A stretch of 32,673 nucleotides of DNA from Chara braunii (GCA_003427395.1 BFEA01000475.1:800042-832714), one strand, 5' to 3'. Counted from the first letter of the stretch, positions 8,003 to 18,862 are shown. Program-made: numbers and translations. Notes: generated by a model from the letters alone, not told the origin.

Positions 8003-9986
8003 TGAGACCTGGAAAAATTCCTAGCGCCCATGGACAAACGTCTCTCCCCCATGCAGCAGGAGTACCTGGAACGTCCCCTGACAAAGGAGGTGATATGGGC
8101 AACACTCCTTCAGATGAGAGAAGAAAAAACACCAGGCATAGATGGTTTCCGTAAAGAGTTTTGGGAAACATTGTGCTCATAATTGAGCACGGACCTTTGG
8201 GCGTTCTATCAGCAAGTCTGGGAGGACGAGGAAATGGGGGAAGTAGTGGGGAAAAGAGTGCTGACTCTGCTGTATAAAAAAGGGGATAAAATGAACATCA
8301 GGAATTATAGACCAATTACTCTCCTTAAAGTCGTTTACAAAATCGTCTCCAAAGCCTTGGCAAACCGTATGGCGGAGATCCTTACAGATGTGATCCACCC
8401 AACTCAGACGGTATTCATGGCTGGTCGGAACATACAAGAGAATATCCTGTTGATAAATGAAATTGTCTATCTAGGCGACGAAACCAGGCAAATGCTGCGA
8501 TCGTCTTCATTGATTTTGAGAAGGCATACGATCACATTCATTGGATCTTTCTAGATAAATGTTTGGAAAAAATGAACTTCGGGTTGACTTTTAGACGATG
8601 GGTATGCATCCTACACAAAGACGTCACCACCTGTGTACAGGTAAATGGATCGGTGACACCTCCCTTTGAGCTCCAGCGATCAGTAAGGCAAGGAGACCCC
8701 ATCGCCCCTTATTTCTTCCTGGTTATCATGGAGGCCCTTTCGACTAACTTAAGACACAACAAGATCTAACCCGAATCAGGATTCCCAACATCCCGGAGGA
8801 AGCGGTTCCCATGTGTTGCCTGTTTGCAGACGATCTTACTATTATGGTTGAAGCCAATGCACAAAACATGGAAGAGATTTAGGCCCTCATGAACCGCTTC
8901 GGTCGCGTGTCAGACATGACGGTCAATTGGGGGCAAAAAATTGTGGGCTGGTGGCTGCACCGTCAGGGGGGCAGACCGCCAGAAAACGCGTGCATCATTT
9001 GGCTTCCCCCGGATGGCCTCCTCAGAATCTTAGGAGCGTCGCTCACAGCAAAAGGGAAACCCGTCACGAATGATGTATGGCTGATTAGACCGGCACAGGC
9101 CAAGCTGCTGCGATGGAATCCCAAACACACTTCAAATTTTGGGCGGGCTCTTGTTATAAATAATGTCGTGTTTGCCATTCTCTGGTATCGAACCATTCTT
9201 TGGCCCATAAGCAAAGGTGGGCTTAAGACGCTCAAGCAACAGTTGGCGGCTTTCCTATGGAGAGGGGACAATAGTAATACCCATGTCATCAGTCGGGTGG
9301 CATGGGACTCGGTGGTTCAGCCTAAGGTAGGGGGAGGGCTTGGAATAGTGGACCCTCCCACACAGTTTCAGGCCCTGAGCGTCCACTGGATCCAACATAT
9401 TATCTTTGAAACCTCCTCCCCCTGGGTTCCCCTGGCGCTAACGCAAATCGTGGCCTTGGCCCAGGAAGCCCCGCCAGAAATAGACCCTCTCGAATGGCTC
9501 GAGGACAGATACTGGAGACTCCCCAGGAAATACACGAATGGTGACCCAGTGGACGAACACTGGATACGCCTTCTGCGCACGTGGAGGAGACTCCCACTCC
9601 CCGACCGCCCCACCCCGGACAGATGGGAGGAGATAATCAGACAACTGCTGTTCGGCCTCGGTCAGGTAAGGAACAACTCGGACTCCCCCTGGAAAATTTG
9701 GGTGAAACACGGGGTGCTGAGGGTGGGGGACCTATGGGATGGGGAAAACGGAGAATGGAAAAGTGCAGCAAGAATGAAAAGTTGCTTGCGTTACTGCCAC
9801 TCCCTCGAGTCTACAATGGAAGAACTTGTTGAAAGTTTTCCCATCCAATGGTACACCAGGCTTAAGAAAGGTCTAACATTGGAAGAAAATGATTGGGTGG
9901 GGCTACCTGGCCATGAATCACAAGTAGGCCTAGTGCACCTAGTAGATCAGGCACAAGTCCTGATTGAATGTTACCCTATTACATAA
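8003..9986 (+). pseudogene. LINE-A reverse transcriptase (ORF2)
   Basis: RT blocks appear in order: TPGIDGFRKEFW (about 8131), LTLLYKKGDKMNIRNYRPITLL (8264-8328, read in two pieces), the first catalytic Asp in IDFEKAYDH (about 8510), VRQGDPIAPYFFLVIMEAL (about 8682) and the catalytic FADDL (8823-8837). From 8889 to 9986 an uninterrupted frame carries the thumb and connection with RALVINNVVFAILWYR and AFLWRGDNSNTHVISRVAWD, conserved in plant L1-type elements. Frame changes lie near 8490 and 8770; TAA at 8180 and TAG at 8880 interrupt it. The enzyme copies element RNA at a nicked chromosomal site. Compared with LINE-B the TAG at 8880 stands where a CAG is expected. Confidence 0.9.
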
Positions 9987-11107
9987 TCAGGGCGGCTACA
10001 AGGGAATAGTCAACCTTTCATCTGGAAAAGGAAATCATAAGTCTATCGCATCAGGGTAATTGAAGAAGGGAAAGGTTGGAGAGCGTATCGTCCAATGACC
10101 CCGATTGAGAACCTCCCCCTTGATCCCCAAGAATGGAGATAGTCGTGGAAAGGCAAGGGAGGGCGGGGATGGAGGGAGGAAGGAACGGTCCAACTAGCCG
10201 CCCTTAAAACGAAGTCCGTCTACCGGATGCTCAGGCCCAAGCGCAGGCTAAGAGACGTGGTGGCGGACAGATGGCAACGCCATCTTAATGTAGACCACAA
10301 CACACTCAAATTTATCCAATGGTTCAGTGAGTATCACAAAAGGCCAGCAAAAATCTCCGCTCTTCAATGGCAAATCACTCATCGTTGCCTGCCAACCAAT
10401 AACTTGCTGATTGATCATACATAGCTCCAACAACAAGGAAGGGTGCTTCCTTGGTGTTGGGGCTGCCACCAAAATTTTCCCGGAAAAAAGCGCCCTGAGA
10501 CGGTCGAGCACATTTTCCTACAATGCCCTGCAGCTGTCTTGCTATGGAGATGGTGGGATAGGATCTGGCGGCACATTGTCCCAGGCTCATTATGGCTTTG
10601 GGACAGGAGGGCAATTCTATTGGGACACTGCCCCCACTTTTGCGACAACACCTTTGTAGCAAATATGTTCTCCCTGGGCCGACGTACAGTTCTTTGGACC
10701 ATATGGTGGCCAAGATGCATCCTGGAATTAGAGGGGGTCAGGGTAGAGGAGGGGGAGGTCACAGAACAGATACGACTGCTCTTCCAACATGAGATCATGG
10801 CACAATGGCACAACGTTAAGGAAAACCTGAGTCAGGTGCACAGCAGGGGTGACATTAAAAAAATTATCTCCCGATTCTGTGAAGGATGACTGAGGGGGAG
10901 AGGGAAGGCTGGGTCGCGAGGGTGGTTTGGACAGGAGACAGGTTGGACCATGGAGAAGGACAGAAGGGAGACCTGGAAAGGGACTACCAACTTTTCTTTA
11001 AAGATTGGACAAGGGTGGCTCCCAGAGAACAGTTGAGAGTTGCACAGGATTTCGGTGATCCCTTCCCTCCTCACCCGTTGGCCCTGGAGGAATATTTGGG
11101 GGCTTAG
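9987..11107 (+). pseudogene. LINE-A ORF2 C-terminal part with zf-RVT-like domain
   Basis: Continues the previous frame after a TAA. VYRMLRPKRRLRDVV (about 10220) and KISALQWQITHRCLP (10350) match LINE-B. WCWGCHQNFPGKKRPETVEH followed by IFLQCP (about 10454-10530) is the zinc-binding RT-associated module seen at the C-terminus of plant LINE ORF2, with Cys-x2-Cys and His/Cys ligands. The protein ends with DPFPPHPLALEEYLGA and TAG (11105-11107), the same tail as LINE-B. Stops include TAG at 10140, where LINE-B has TGG, and TAG near 10422. Because LINE-A has no insert at the position of the foldback element in LINE-B, it serves as the empty-site reference. Confidence 0.85.
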
Positions 11108-11255
11108 AGTCATCTAAATCACTTAAATACACGGCAAAACAGGTTGTATCGCAAGCCGGCCTGCCGGTGGCGTCAACTTTTTCAGGGCGCCACTCCCAAG
11201 AGGTTACCTCCAAAAATGAGAAAACATTTTTGTTGTATACGAGACTCCGTATGCC

Positions 11256-11542
11256 AGGAGGATAGCAGGTGGAAGGGCAGGAGCTAGGGGATGGAGGGAG
11301 TTCTCAGTGAAGTTTTTTTTGCAAGTATCCTTCAGTAATTCTTAGAAATTTCAGTATTCTTTTGTATTTCTAAAAAAAGATTTCAGCTGATTTTTGTTGC
11401 TTTCACTATTTTCACTGCAGCTTATTTCAGCCTGCTTTCTGTTGATTCAGCTTTTCTTAAACACATGTTATTGCAGAGTGCAAGACACAATAGGCGCCAT
11501 GAGGAGAGTAGGAGGATGGCAGAGGCTAGGGGATGGAGGGAG
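11256..11542. repeat. Short direct repeat pair (11256-11300 and 11510-11542)
   Basis: Both copies begin AGGAGGAT-R-GCAG and end GCTAGGGGATGGAGGGAG. The first contains about 12 extra bases in the middle. Confidence 0.7.
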
Positions 11543-11623
11543 ACTCCACTGGTGCCCCCCTGTGGTCCCCCCCCCCATACTTGACTCTACTGTAGGTTAA
11601 GTATGAAAAAGTAGATTGGATAT

Positions 11624-11749
11624 GGGACGCTGGACCCGGTTTCCAGCACATTGGCGTCACTCTCATTGATGTACTGTTTTGCAAAGATGTATTTAAGGGA
11701 CGCTCGACCCAGTTTCCAGCAGGTGTTGCTCCCCACCAATCGATGGAGC
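11624..11749. repeat. Dispersed repeat with GGGACGCTGGACCC core, two local copies
   Basis: A 25-base unit (GGGACGCT-S-GACCC, then TTTCCAGCA) occurs at 11624-11648 and 11697-11721. The second copy extends to 11749 as a 53-base unit that recurs at 31440-31492 with four mismatches. GCTGGACCC...TTTCCAGC can form a small hairpin. No coding sense. Confidence 0.8.
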
Positions 11750-12415
11750 GGCCCGCTAGGCAAAGCCTCAATCCCGGTGGTTCTCTTACCACCACCAGGA
11801 TAGAGGTCTTGCACGAGTGAACGAGTTGACGAGGGAGTTTGCACACCCAGAGGCTCAAGACCGCCATTCACAGTTATACGAACAGCATATACAACCACAA
11901 GGGAAGCAATATCTCTCTGTAGACCGTTTTGGCTAAGATTAATCTTGAGGGACAACTTTGGATAGCTCCATGGTTATGCTACCACAGTCTTCCCCCGGTC
12001 ATTATAGTTGAATTTAGACTGAAAGATGCACCAAATTCTGCTATAACGACCGTACGTTGTATTCGGAGGAAGAATTAAGCTCTGCAAGAAGGAGCAATTT
12101 TTAGGTCCTGGATAGTATTTTCCAATCAGGGAAGACTGGAAGCAATGGGTTTCAAATTTGGAGCTTAAAGTTTACTTTTTTTCAAAAGCATTTAAATAGG
12201 CAACTGCAAACTAGATTAGAGTGATGGTTGAGATTTTGCAGTGAGAGGATTCCTGGACTTGGTTCATATTTCCGGGTTGAATTGTGAGGTCCCCAGCCTC
12301 AAGCCTATGTTTCTTCATTCAATAAAGTTGATAAGTTTTCCTGAGGAAAAAAGAAAAAGAAAAAAAAAGAAAAAGAAGAAGGAAAAACACTCAGGGTAGA
12401 CGAAAAACAGACCCA

Positions 12416-12445
12416 GGGGCCTGGACCCACTAGCAAGGTATTCTA
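12416..12445. repeat. 30-bp inverted repeat, left arm
   Basis: Begins GGGGCCTGGACCCACTAGCA. Its reverse complement occurs at 13133-13162 with two mismatches, about 690 bases away. Confidence 0.75.
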
Positions 12446-12796
12446 CCACACCGTTTAGGATTTCGATCACGTGTGGCATCGAGTGACTCAGTACGGCCGT
12501 CGAATAGATCGGTTCTCGACGGCCTGGTAGTTTCCGAGCGGGGACTGTAAAGATGCCCACCTCCCGTCCAATGAGATGCATCAAAAAAAAAAGAAAAAAA
12601 AGTTGGACTAACTTGGACTAACTTGGACATGATAGCTCATGGCTTTGCGTCGGCGGGAAGTCAGGATTTTATGGGCTTTAAAGTGGGGGGGTTGATTTCC
12701 CGACTTTTTTCTTTTTCTTTTTTGGCTCTGAGAAATAGAGCTTGAAATGTGAAATTCGAATATTGTGGAGCATCTGACAGGAACGCTTCCGCGTCT

Positions 12797-12886
12797 GTCG
12801 GATGGCCTGCTAAAGGCATCATGAGATACATCCCACGGAATGTCGGATGGCCTGCTAAAGGCATCATGAGATACATCCCGAGGAAT
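12797..12886. repeat. 45-bp tandem duplication
   Basis: Two adjacent copies of a 45-base unit (12797-12841 and 12842-12886) starting GTCGGATGGCCTGCTAAAGG, nearly identical to each other. The period is a multiple of three and an open frame runs through both, but no protein family is recognised. Confidence 0.9.
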
Positions 12887-13132
12887 GTATCCCAATACCC
12901 GTTACTTGTTCATCCTCGTGAATGTGTTCGTGGACATATTTTATTGCCACGGTACATCACTATGAAGACTTACGTGAAGGAGATCGTACCAACCCATGAA
13001 TTCGGGTGCACATCTGTTCTTCATAGTTTTATGGGCTATTTCAATTCATTTTAAATCAGAAAACGATCCAATCGTGCAAATAAAAAATCACTTTGTATTT
13101 TTCGAAAAACCATAAAACTGTGTCACACATCG

Positions 13133-13162
13133 TAGAATACTTCGCTAGTGGGTCCAGGCCCC
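13133..13162. repeat. 30-bp inverted repeat, right arm
   Basis: Counterpart of 12416-12445 (core GCTAGTGGGTCCAGGCCCC). It is followed within a few bases by an A-rich run and an AAAG microsatellite. Confidence 0.75.
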
Positions 13163-13167
13163 AGGAC

Positions 13168-13186
13168 GAAAAAAAAAGAAAAAGAA

Positions 13187-13218
<32 letters not shown>

Positions 13219-13221
13219 AAA
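13168..13221. repeat. (AAAG)n microsatellite
   Basis: A run of A-rich then AAAG units on the plus strand. Confidence 0.95.
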
Positions 13222-13550
13222 GTGTTCCACTTCGCCCACTCGCCGAGGTCGTGATTGCAGTTAAGATTCATCTAGGACATACATCATGATTAGGACTTTG
13301 TCTAGGATGCTCTGGGCCCATCAAATTCATCTCGCTCTGGCTGTGATTGCAGCCAGATACATTTAGGAAAGTACCTGTGCCAGGGCATACTCACATACAC
13401 TAGGCTTCTTTTTCCTTATTTATGGTGTATTTCTGCTCATCTGCTCAGATTCATCCAGGTACGACCATATATGCAGTCAGATAAATCTGATGATCTGAGA
13501 TACCAGGAAAAAAAAAGAAAAAAAAAGGGATAACTGCTCCTGGGTCACAC

Positions 13551-13680
13551 TCTAAGTTCAAAATGGAAAAAAAAAACACTTAATGGTAACATCATCGTCC
13601 TCCAAGTTCAAAACGGCAAAAAAAACACTTAATGGCAACATCCTCGTCGTCCAAGTTCAAATCGGCAAAAAAAACATCAC
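13551..13680. repeat. About 49-bp minisatellite, three units
   Basis: Units start at about 13551, 13601 and 13650. Each carries AAGTTCAAA, then CGGCAAAAAAAACA, then in the first two AATGG-Y-AACATC. Related sequence occurs at 32571-32663 and, inverted, just right of the PLE (about 19745-19815). Confidence 0.85.
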
Positions 13681-13759
13681 TTTTTTTTTCTATTTTTCTT
13701 TTTTAATCAAACAACGGTTGTTTTTTTTTTTGTCTTTTTTTTTTTTGTTTTTTGGTCGC

Positions 13760-13854
13760 NNNNNNNNNNNNNNNNNNNNNNNNNNNNNNNNNNNNNNNNN
13801 NNNNNNNNNNNNNNNNNNNNNNNNNNNNNNNNNNNNNNNNNNNNNNNNNNNNNN
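13760..13854. other. Assembly gap of 95 Ns
   Basis: The gap lies between poly(T)-rich flanks, so it probably reflects collapse or failed sequencing in a homopolymer. The true length is unknown. Confidence 0.99.
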
Positions 13855-13930
13855 TTTTTTTTTTTTTTTTCATCTGTCGTAGAACGAAAAAAAATAAAAG
13901 GTGTTTCGGCCCCATGGTTGGGCCACGGCC

Positions 13931-14000
13931 GAGATGTCTCGGCCACACCCTAGATTAGCCATGACCGAGATGTCTCGGCCACACCCCAGATTGGCCATGG
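13931..14000. repeat. 36-bp minisatellite hosting the PLE insertion, left side
   Basis: GAGATGTCTCGGCCACACCC begins each 36-base unit, at 13931 and 13967. The second unit is cut by the PLE at about 14000. The same sequence resumes on the other side at about 19564-19600 (TCTCGGCCACACC, ATTGGCCATGGCCCAG). Each unit includes the inverted pair CCGAGA/TCTCGG. Confidence 0.8.
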
Positions 14001-14554
14001 AATGTGAGAATCACCAAACAGTGCAGCGAATATGTAGAAGTGCAGCATACATGTGGCGCTGACGCGCCCAAACCACATAAGATCAAAGTCGTACACAGTA
14101 ATTCGATAGGTAATCAACCATAGCAATCCCACAACACCTAGAAACCTTTGTTTGTTCCACCTCTCCCACTGCAGCTGCACCCGACCACCTCGTCCGGACT
14201 TAGTGGACGGGAAACAACTCCAGAACCTGAAGGAACTACCACGTTGACTTTGCTCCTATTATAGCCCATCGTTTCGCAAAAACGCACCGGTCCCCGGGGG
14301 CTTAAACCAATCTCGTCTAAGGGTCCCATACCGCCCATCCAAAATCGCCAAGGGTGCAAAGGCCCTATTCTCAAAGGTTACTCCATTCCGACCCACAAGA
14401 CCAGCCCAAAATTCAGGGTCCCGAATAGACTCACAACACCTACAATAACACCGGACCTAACTCTGCCGAAATAATCCCGACTATCACAGACGACAGTACC
14501 CCAAAAAATACCTCAATTCCTGCTGCCCTGTTTTCCTCCAACTTTCAACCCTGT
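13999..14554 (-). repeat. PLE pseudo-LTR, left copy (3' with respect to the ORFs)
   Basis: 556 bases, no indels relative to the copy at 19008-19563. I count about 31 mismatches by eye, roughly 94% identity, mostly transitions. It begins GGAATGTGAGAATCACC and ends TTTCAACCCTGT. Confidence 0.95.
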
Positions 14555-14754
14555 TTACATTCCTATCGTCCTAACTTACATCTCTAACCGCTATAGGCAA
14601 CGACCCTAGTTCCAGCCCATACATTACAGCCCCTCAACCATTCACGATCGCAAAACCCTGTACAACTTGACTCCCCGCCTGAGGCCCCGATGATACCTAA
14701 TCCGAGAAAATTAAGACGCTGCCCCTAAGCACTGATTAGACGCAGCGCAGCTGC

Positions 14755-16698
14755 TTAGGCTTTGTCCTTACCAACAACAAATCTACGAAGCACTTTCTCA
14801 AAGAATTCGAACGGAAAATCACGCTTGTATAATTCCTTTTGCAATGTCAATACCCGTATAGGAATCTCCGATCGAACAGACGCATTCCGCTCGATTTTGT
14901 GCAAATACCCATAAATAACTGCACTTTTCTGTCGCTTGCATCCCCATGACAAATAAGACTTACCATTTTTATAGACCAGCGGATCATTAGTCCAAATTCA
15001 GTCCTCATTCTTGGACATCTGTACACAGCTCAGCATAGGGTAACTCTGTCTGGCTACGACTTTGCATCCCAAAAATTCAGTAGTCCCCTCCCCGTCATCG
15101 GTTCGTTTTAGTACCAGTCCCTCCGGATAGCAGTTGCGAAATGATTGCAATAGCATATCTCGATCCTCCCCCTTTTTCCAAACCAGAGCTAGGAGGACAT
15201 CATCCATCAAGCGTGTCGCAAACAGGTGGCTAGCTTGACGCCCCAGATTCCCTATCAGGCGATACTCCGCATAAGCACAAAGGATACAAGCCAGCGGCGG
15301 GCTAGTGTTTTTCCCCATAGGGATACCCACCTTCTGCTTCAATAGAACACTGGTCGTGAAAAAGCAAGTGTTTCGCAGATCTATACTAACAAAAGATCTT
15401 ATGTCCTGTAGTTCTAGCATCGCCCAATGGTCTGCTCCGGTGGTCAAACCGAAGCTGGCTCCTCTCCCCCGGGTATTCACCCGAATCATTGTCTGATTCC
15501 TGGATACATGCCAATCAATCAACCAATTCACCGCATCAATGATCGCTTCATAAGGCAACTTTGTAAACATTTCCTTAATATCAAAGGACTACATAGTCAC
15601 ATTATGATCACTGCCCAGACGTGCCAACCTCCGATTCCCCCGCTCTAATGAAGTAACCAGATCAGACACCGATCGTAAATTAAAGTGCCAACCCCTCGGA
15701 ACAGTATACAGTAAATGGTTCAAAGCTTTGGACACCAATTTGCCAAAACGAGCTAAAGGGTCCGCAAATGATGGACAAATAGGCCGAAAACGACTCAAGT
15801 CCTTATGCTTTGGGATAACGTAAGCATTCCCAAAGCTTCCCTTCACGTCCACCCGAGCAAACTTCGACAAATTATGAGTAGACACATCTTCCATCATCTC
15901 CCGGATTACACATGACACCGGTTCCTTCACCACCCTGTATCCTGGATTCAATACAAACAGTTTTAGCATAGCAGAACAGTACAACTGAGGACACATCACA
16001 ACAGTTTCACCAGTATTGCGGTCAACAGATGTTACCACCAAATCTTCGAACCTCTGTTTTCAAATTTCGACCTCTGCCATCAACACAGAGTTTTTCAAAT
16101 ACGGGACCGCCTCCTCGTCCCTTATACAGTTCTTTACACAGTCACGATCAAAAGAAGGTGGACTGCCTCGAAGATTTTTCCACCTGAGGAATCCTTGGAG
16201 CAATTCCTCGCACAGGCTGACTTCCCTCATTTCTTTACGCACACAGGGTATGTTATTAGCGTTAGCCAAGAAAGGTGACACTCCCCGCAGTTCATATAGT
16301 CGAAAGATAACATGGTCTTCCCATCTCGGGTAAGGCAGACCCGTACAGGTACAAGTGAGCACACTGCGTTTCGAAAAACAACGCTGGTTGTGCAATACAT
16401 CGGCGATCGTGGGATTTCTTGTCCTTACGTTACGCATCTTCTTTCGAGCCCTATGCAAAAAGCAGATAGGTAAGTCACGTTTCATAAGTGCATCATTCGC
16501 TACTTTCCGGACCTCACTAATCCGAATTCTATCGTCAAATTGGATTCTAAAAGTCAAATCTGCAGCAAGACTTAATCCAAACCTTCCTCGAATTTGACGA
16601 GAAATCAGCCGCCTCAAATACTTCCGTGTCGATTTACGCGAAAAATCCTTAATCACATTATAGATCCGAAGGTAGGATTTCAAACCCCAACCATACAA
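14755..16698 (-). pseudogene. PLE ORF2, CxC motif and reverse transcriptase
   Basis: Read leftward from 16698 in one frame. TCTCTG (Cys-Thr-Cys at 16345-16353) is the CxC signature that links endonuclease and RT in permuted PLEs. RT blocks follow: FGNAYVIPKHKDLSRFRPI (fingers), SFDIKEMFTKLP with the first catalytic Asp (just left of 15589), QKVGIPMGKNTSPPLA (about 15300-15330), and RLMDDVLLAL with the catalytic Asp pair (15199-15207). The spacing between fingers blocks leaves room for the insertion-in-fingers domain, which I cannot delimit. Three in-frame stops interrupt it: TGA 16060, TAG 15589 and TGA 14998. The protein would end near 14757. It resembles telomerase-related RT, not L1 or LTR RT. 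It should be inactive unless the stops are read through. Confidence 0.88.
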
Positions 16699-17449
16699 AC
16701 AAGCTCAACTTTCCAGGATTTTTTAGGATCCCAATCAACAGTTTCTTCAGAAAGCCACAACGAGATTGCCATTTACAAACATGTACGATCTCAAACACAC
16801 CACCCTTCTCCAAAAGTTCCCGGCAATCCTTCAATCGCAATACATCCGGCCCAAACTTCAATTTCGACTCTTTAAAAGTCTTAATCAGCTTACGCCACCG
16901 AGGGAACCAAACATTACCACCGTCTGTGCTTATCTGACACGGAGTTCCAACCTCTTCTTTACTCCGTTCCAGTAGACGATAAAAGTCAAAGGTCCACTCC
17001 ACATCACCCTCCCGAAGAAATTTAACAGGGGCTATCCTAGTATTGGTCGCCGAAGGACCCTTTCCCTTGCCCCTCAAACGTTCCCTTTTTCCCGGTTTAC
17101 TCTTTGCACGTCTCTTCCCCTTGATCTTATTAGTTCCCAACGTATTCAAGAATGGTGACCATTTCTTGATATACGTGAGTTCCAATTGGCCAAGGTCTTG
17201 TCCCCCTAGAACGTCAACCGGAATTAGGACATAATTACCCGGCCCAAAATTTACCAACCAACGGTGGAAATGTGATTTAGAGTGTTTTTGACAGACATAC
17301 CAATGTTCCCTCCACCTAACCGTTGTATAACGCGTGGTTTTCCGAACATAAGCATGCTTACAAAATGGAGATACAACCACATATACACAGTCTGATAGAT
17401 TCATAAAGTCTACCCCATGCTTGTTATACAGTTCCAACCAATTACACAC
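16658..17449 (-). pseudogene. PLE ORF2, N-terminal GIY-YIG endonuclease
   Basis: 263 codons in the frame next to the RT. Residues 22-102 follow the GIY-YIG plan: VYVVV for GIY, AYVRKTTR for YIG-K-T (the Gly is Arg here), Arg45 in VRWREH with His49, the metal-binding Glu90 in LELTYIKKW, and Asn102 in FLN. A basic linker (KIKGKRRAKSKPGKRER) follows. The domain would nick target DNA for primed reverse transcription. The RT frame begins 40 bases before this one ends (16658-16698), so one frameshift separates them. Since these enzymes are single polypeptides in the described class, this is most likely a mutation. The Gly-to-Arg change in YIG may be lineage-specific or inactivating. Confidence 0.82.
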
Positions 17450-17566
17450 GAACTTATCAAACCACTTGACTTCCTTATTAACAGCTAAAAGCAGAAATAC
17501 AGTTACAAACAGGGCATCAATCCGACTATCAAGCTGATCAGTGCTACACCGCCACTTTGCAAGAAA

Positions 17567-18862
17567 TCAACAGACAACCCACAGCTGAGGCACTCGTAGG
17601 TCCCATTTGTTTATTGCATCGCTCCCTTCATTCGGTCCGACAACTTCCGAGTCTTCAATATTGATGGCTTCGGGTTGCAGCTCAGGTACCTCCTCGATCT
17701 CCAACTTCAGGTACGTGCGATGGTCAGTGATATCAAATATCTCATCCACCTTACCATCGTACGGCACCCCTTCCTCCCGGCAAATACGCTGCAGTTCACT
17801 GGCGTCCAGCAGCTTCAGCTCCTGCATCATTATGTTGCGGTACTTGTAACGCGCCAACGATCCCTTCAAGTCCGGAGTTCCGATCCCAGTGTCAAGCGGC
17901 GTCACCTTCTTCTTACGTGCCAACAGAGGAGTGCGCACCGGAGTCTTCCGTTTCGCTGATCCAGGCGACTTCACCATCTTTGCTCGTGCTCGCGTCAGTC
18001 TTCTAGTAAATGTTGCCTGCTTCCGTCTTGATTTTGGTGTCCGTTTTGCTGGTGATTCCATCGGAGGACTATTCCCAATAACTCTGTCCGGACCTCGCTT
18101 ACGCTTCTCAGAAATAACCAAGTCGGTGGTTCTCGCACTCAAGTCCTGGGTGATACTCGCCTCGCTTTCACTGCCACTACCGCTGCACGCCGGCCCACGC
18201 TTCACCTCCTTACCCTTTTCGTTAGGCAGCTTACCTGTCCCGGTTATCGCTTGCTTCATGCGATGCCCAAACTTATCCTCCAACTCGCTAAGCTGCATCA
18301 CCATTTGCATACTCAAATCCTTCTTCAATTCCGTGCGGCTCTCCGCTTCCTTCCTTCGTCTTTCCTTCTTCTTCCTAGCCTTCTTTTCTTGGATAACCCT
18401 TTCCTCCTCTTCACGGATCCGCATCTCCTCTTCTCGTCGCTTCTCCTCCTCCTTTTCCTGCTTCCGCCTTAAACGATTCTCCTCACGCATCCATTCCTCC
18501 TCGAAGTGTTGCTTCATTGCCGCGACACTCCTACCCAGCTCACTGATTTGCTGGGTCACCCCCCGATCCAGCTGCGCGGCTGGTTCCCGTCTCCAATCCC
18601 CGCGTCGTGGGGACCTTGACCTCAGGGAATCCGTGGATGTTGACGGGCGCGCCATGCCCCCATACCTCCTAGGCCGCGGGCACTGATTACCATAGTGCCC
18701 TATCTCGTTGCAATTAAAGCATATCGGTCCTCGTCTTCGATCGCCACGATCACGATCCTCGGCACGGTCATCCCGCTCTCGGTCATCCTGCGCCCGATCA
18801 TCCATGCCTCGCACATCTCTGCTACGCTCGTACCTCTCCGGATTCGACATCCAATCCTTCAA
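17567..18862 (-). CDS. PLE ORF1, gag-like protein: CCHC knuckle, coiled coil, SAP-like motif
   Basis: 431 intact codons directly upstream of ORF2. Residues 1-45 are Arg/Asp-rich (repeated DDR/RDR). A retroviral-type zinc knuckle, CFNCNEIGHYGNQC (Cys48, Cys51, His56, Cys61), follows. Residues about 105-205 are a long Glu/Lys/Arg heptad-rich stretch predicted to form a coiled coil. Residues about 245-345 are basic and Ser/Thr-rich. Near residues 370-400, LLDASELQRICREEGVPYDG resembles a SAP helix-turn-helix. Together these suggest an RNA- and DNA-binding, self-associating particle protein. It is the only undamaged large ORF of the element. It ends 118 bases before the first Met of ORF2. I have no family name for the whole protein. 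Confidence 0.75.
   Translation of the reverse strand: MKDWMSNPERYERSRDVRGMDDRAQDDRERDDRAEDRDRGDRRRGPICFNCNEIGHYGNQCPRPRRYGGMARPSTSTDSLRSRSPRRGDWRREPAAQLDRGVTQQISELGRSVAAMKQHFEEEWMREENRLRRKQEKEEEKRREEEMRIREEEERVIQEKKARKKKERRRKEAESRTELKKDLSMQMVMQLSELEDKFGHRMKQAITGTGKLPNEKGKEVKRGPACSGSGSESEASITQDLSARTTDLVISEKRKRGPDRVIGNSPPMESPAKRTPKSRRKQATFTRRLTRARAKMVKSPGSAKRKTPVRTPLLARKKKVTPLDTGIGTPDLKGSLARYKYRNIMMQELKLLDASELQRICREEGVPYDGKVDEIFDITDHRTYLKLEIEEVPELQPEAINIEDSEVVGPNEGSDAINKWDLRVPQLWVVC

Larger units (their letters stand above)
7322..11107 (+). mobile_element. LINE-A: 5'-truncated L1-type non-LTR retrotransposon
   Basis: The end of an EEP endonuclease, a full RT region and a C-terminal zinc-binding domain follow in the L1 order. 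Every segment aligns with the longer LINE-B (22865-30732), so both belong to one family. ORF1 and most of the endonuclease are absent, as expected from incomplete reverse transcription. At least three frameshifts and many in-frame stops make the copy dead. No clean poly(A) tail or target-site duplication is visible after 11107, and its 3' flank does not match that of LINE-B by eye, so the true 3' end is not fixed. Confidence 0.9.
11108..12415. other. Non-coding region after LINE-A
   Basis: No protein family or RNA gene recognised. It contains the paired repeats at 11256/11510 and 11624/11697 and a purine-rich A/G run at about 12343-12393. The remainder looks like ordinary AT-rich intergenic DNA. 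Confidence 0.5.

Noticed and set aside
13752-13958. Open frames across the N gap
   Set aside because: They are open only because Ns translate as X next to poly(T).
17889-18686. Long plus-strand frame (265 codons) opposite PLE ORF1
   Set aside because: It is the complement of the Glu/Lys-rich coiled coil and knuckle coding sequence, giving Ser/Phe/Leu runs; ORF1 on the minus strand explains the region.
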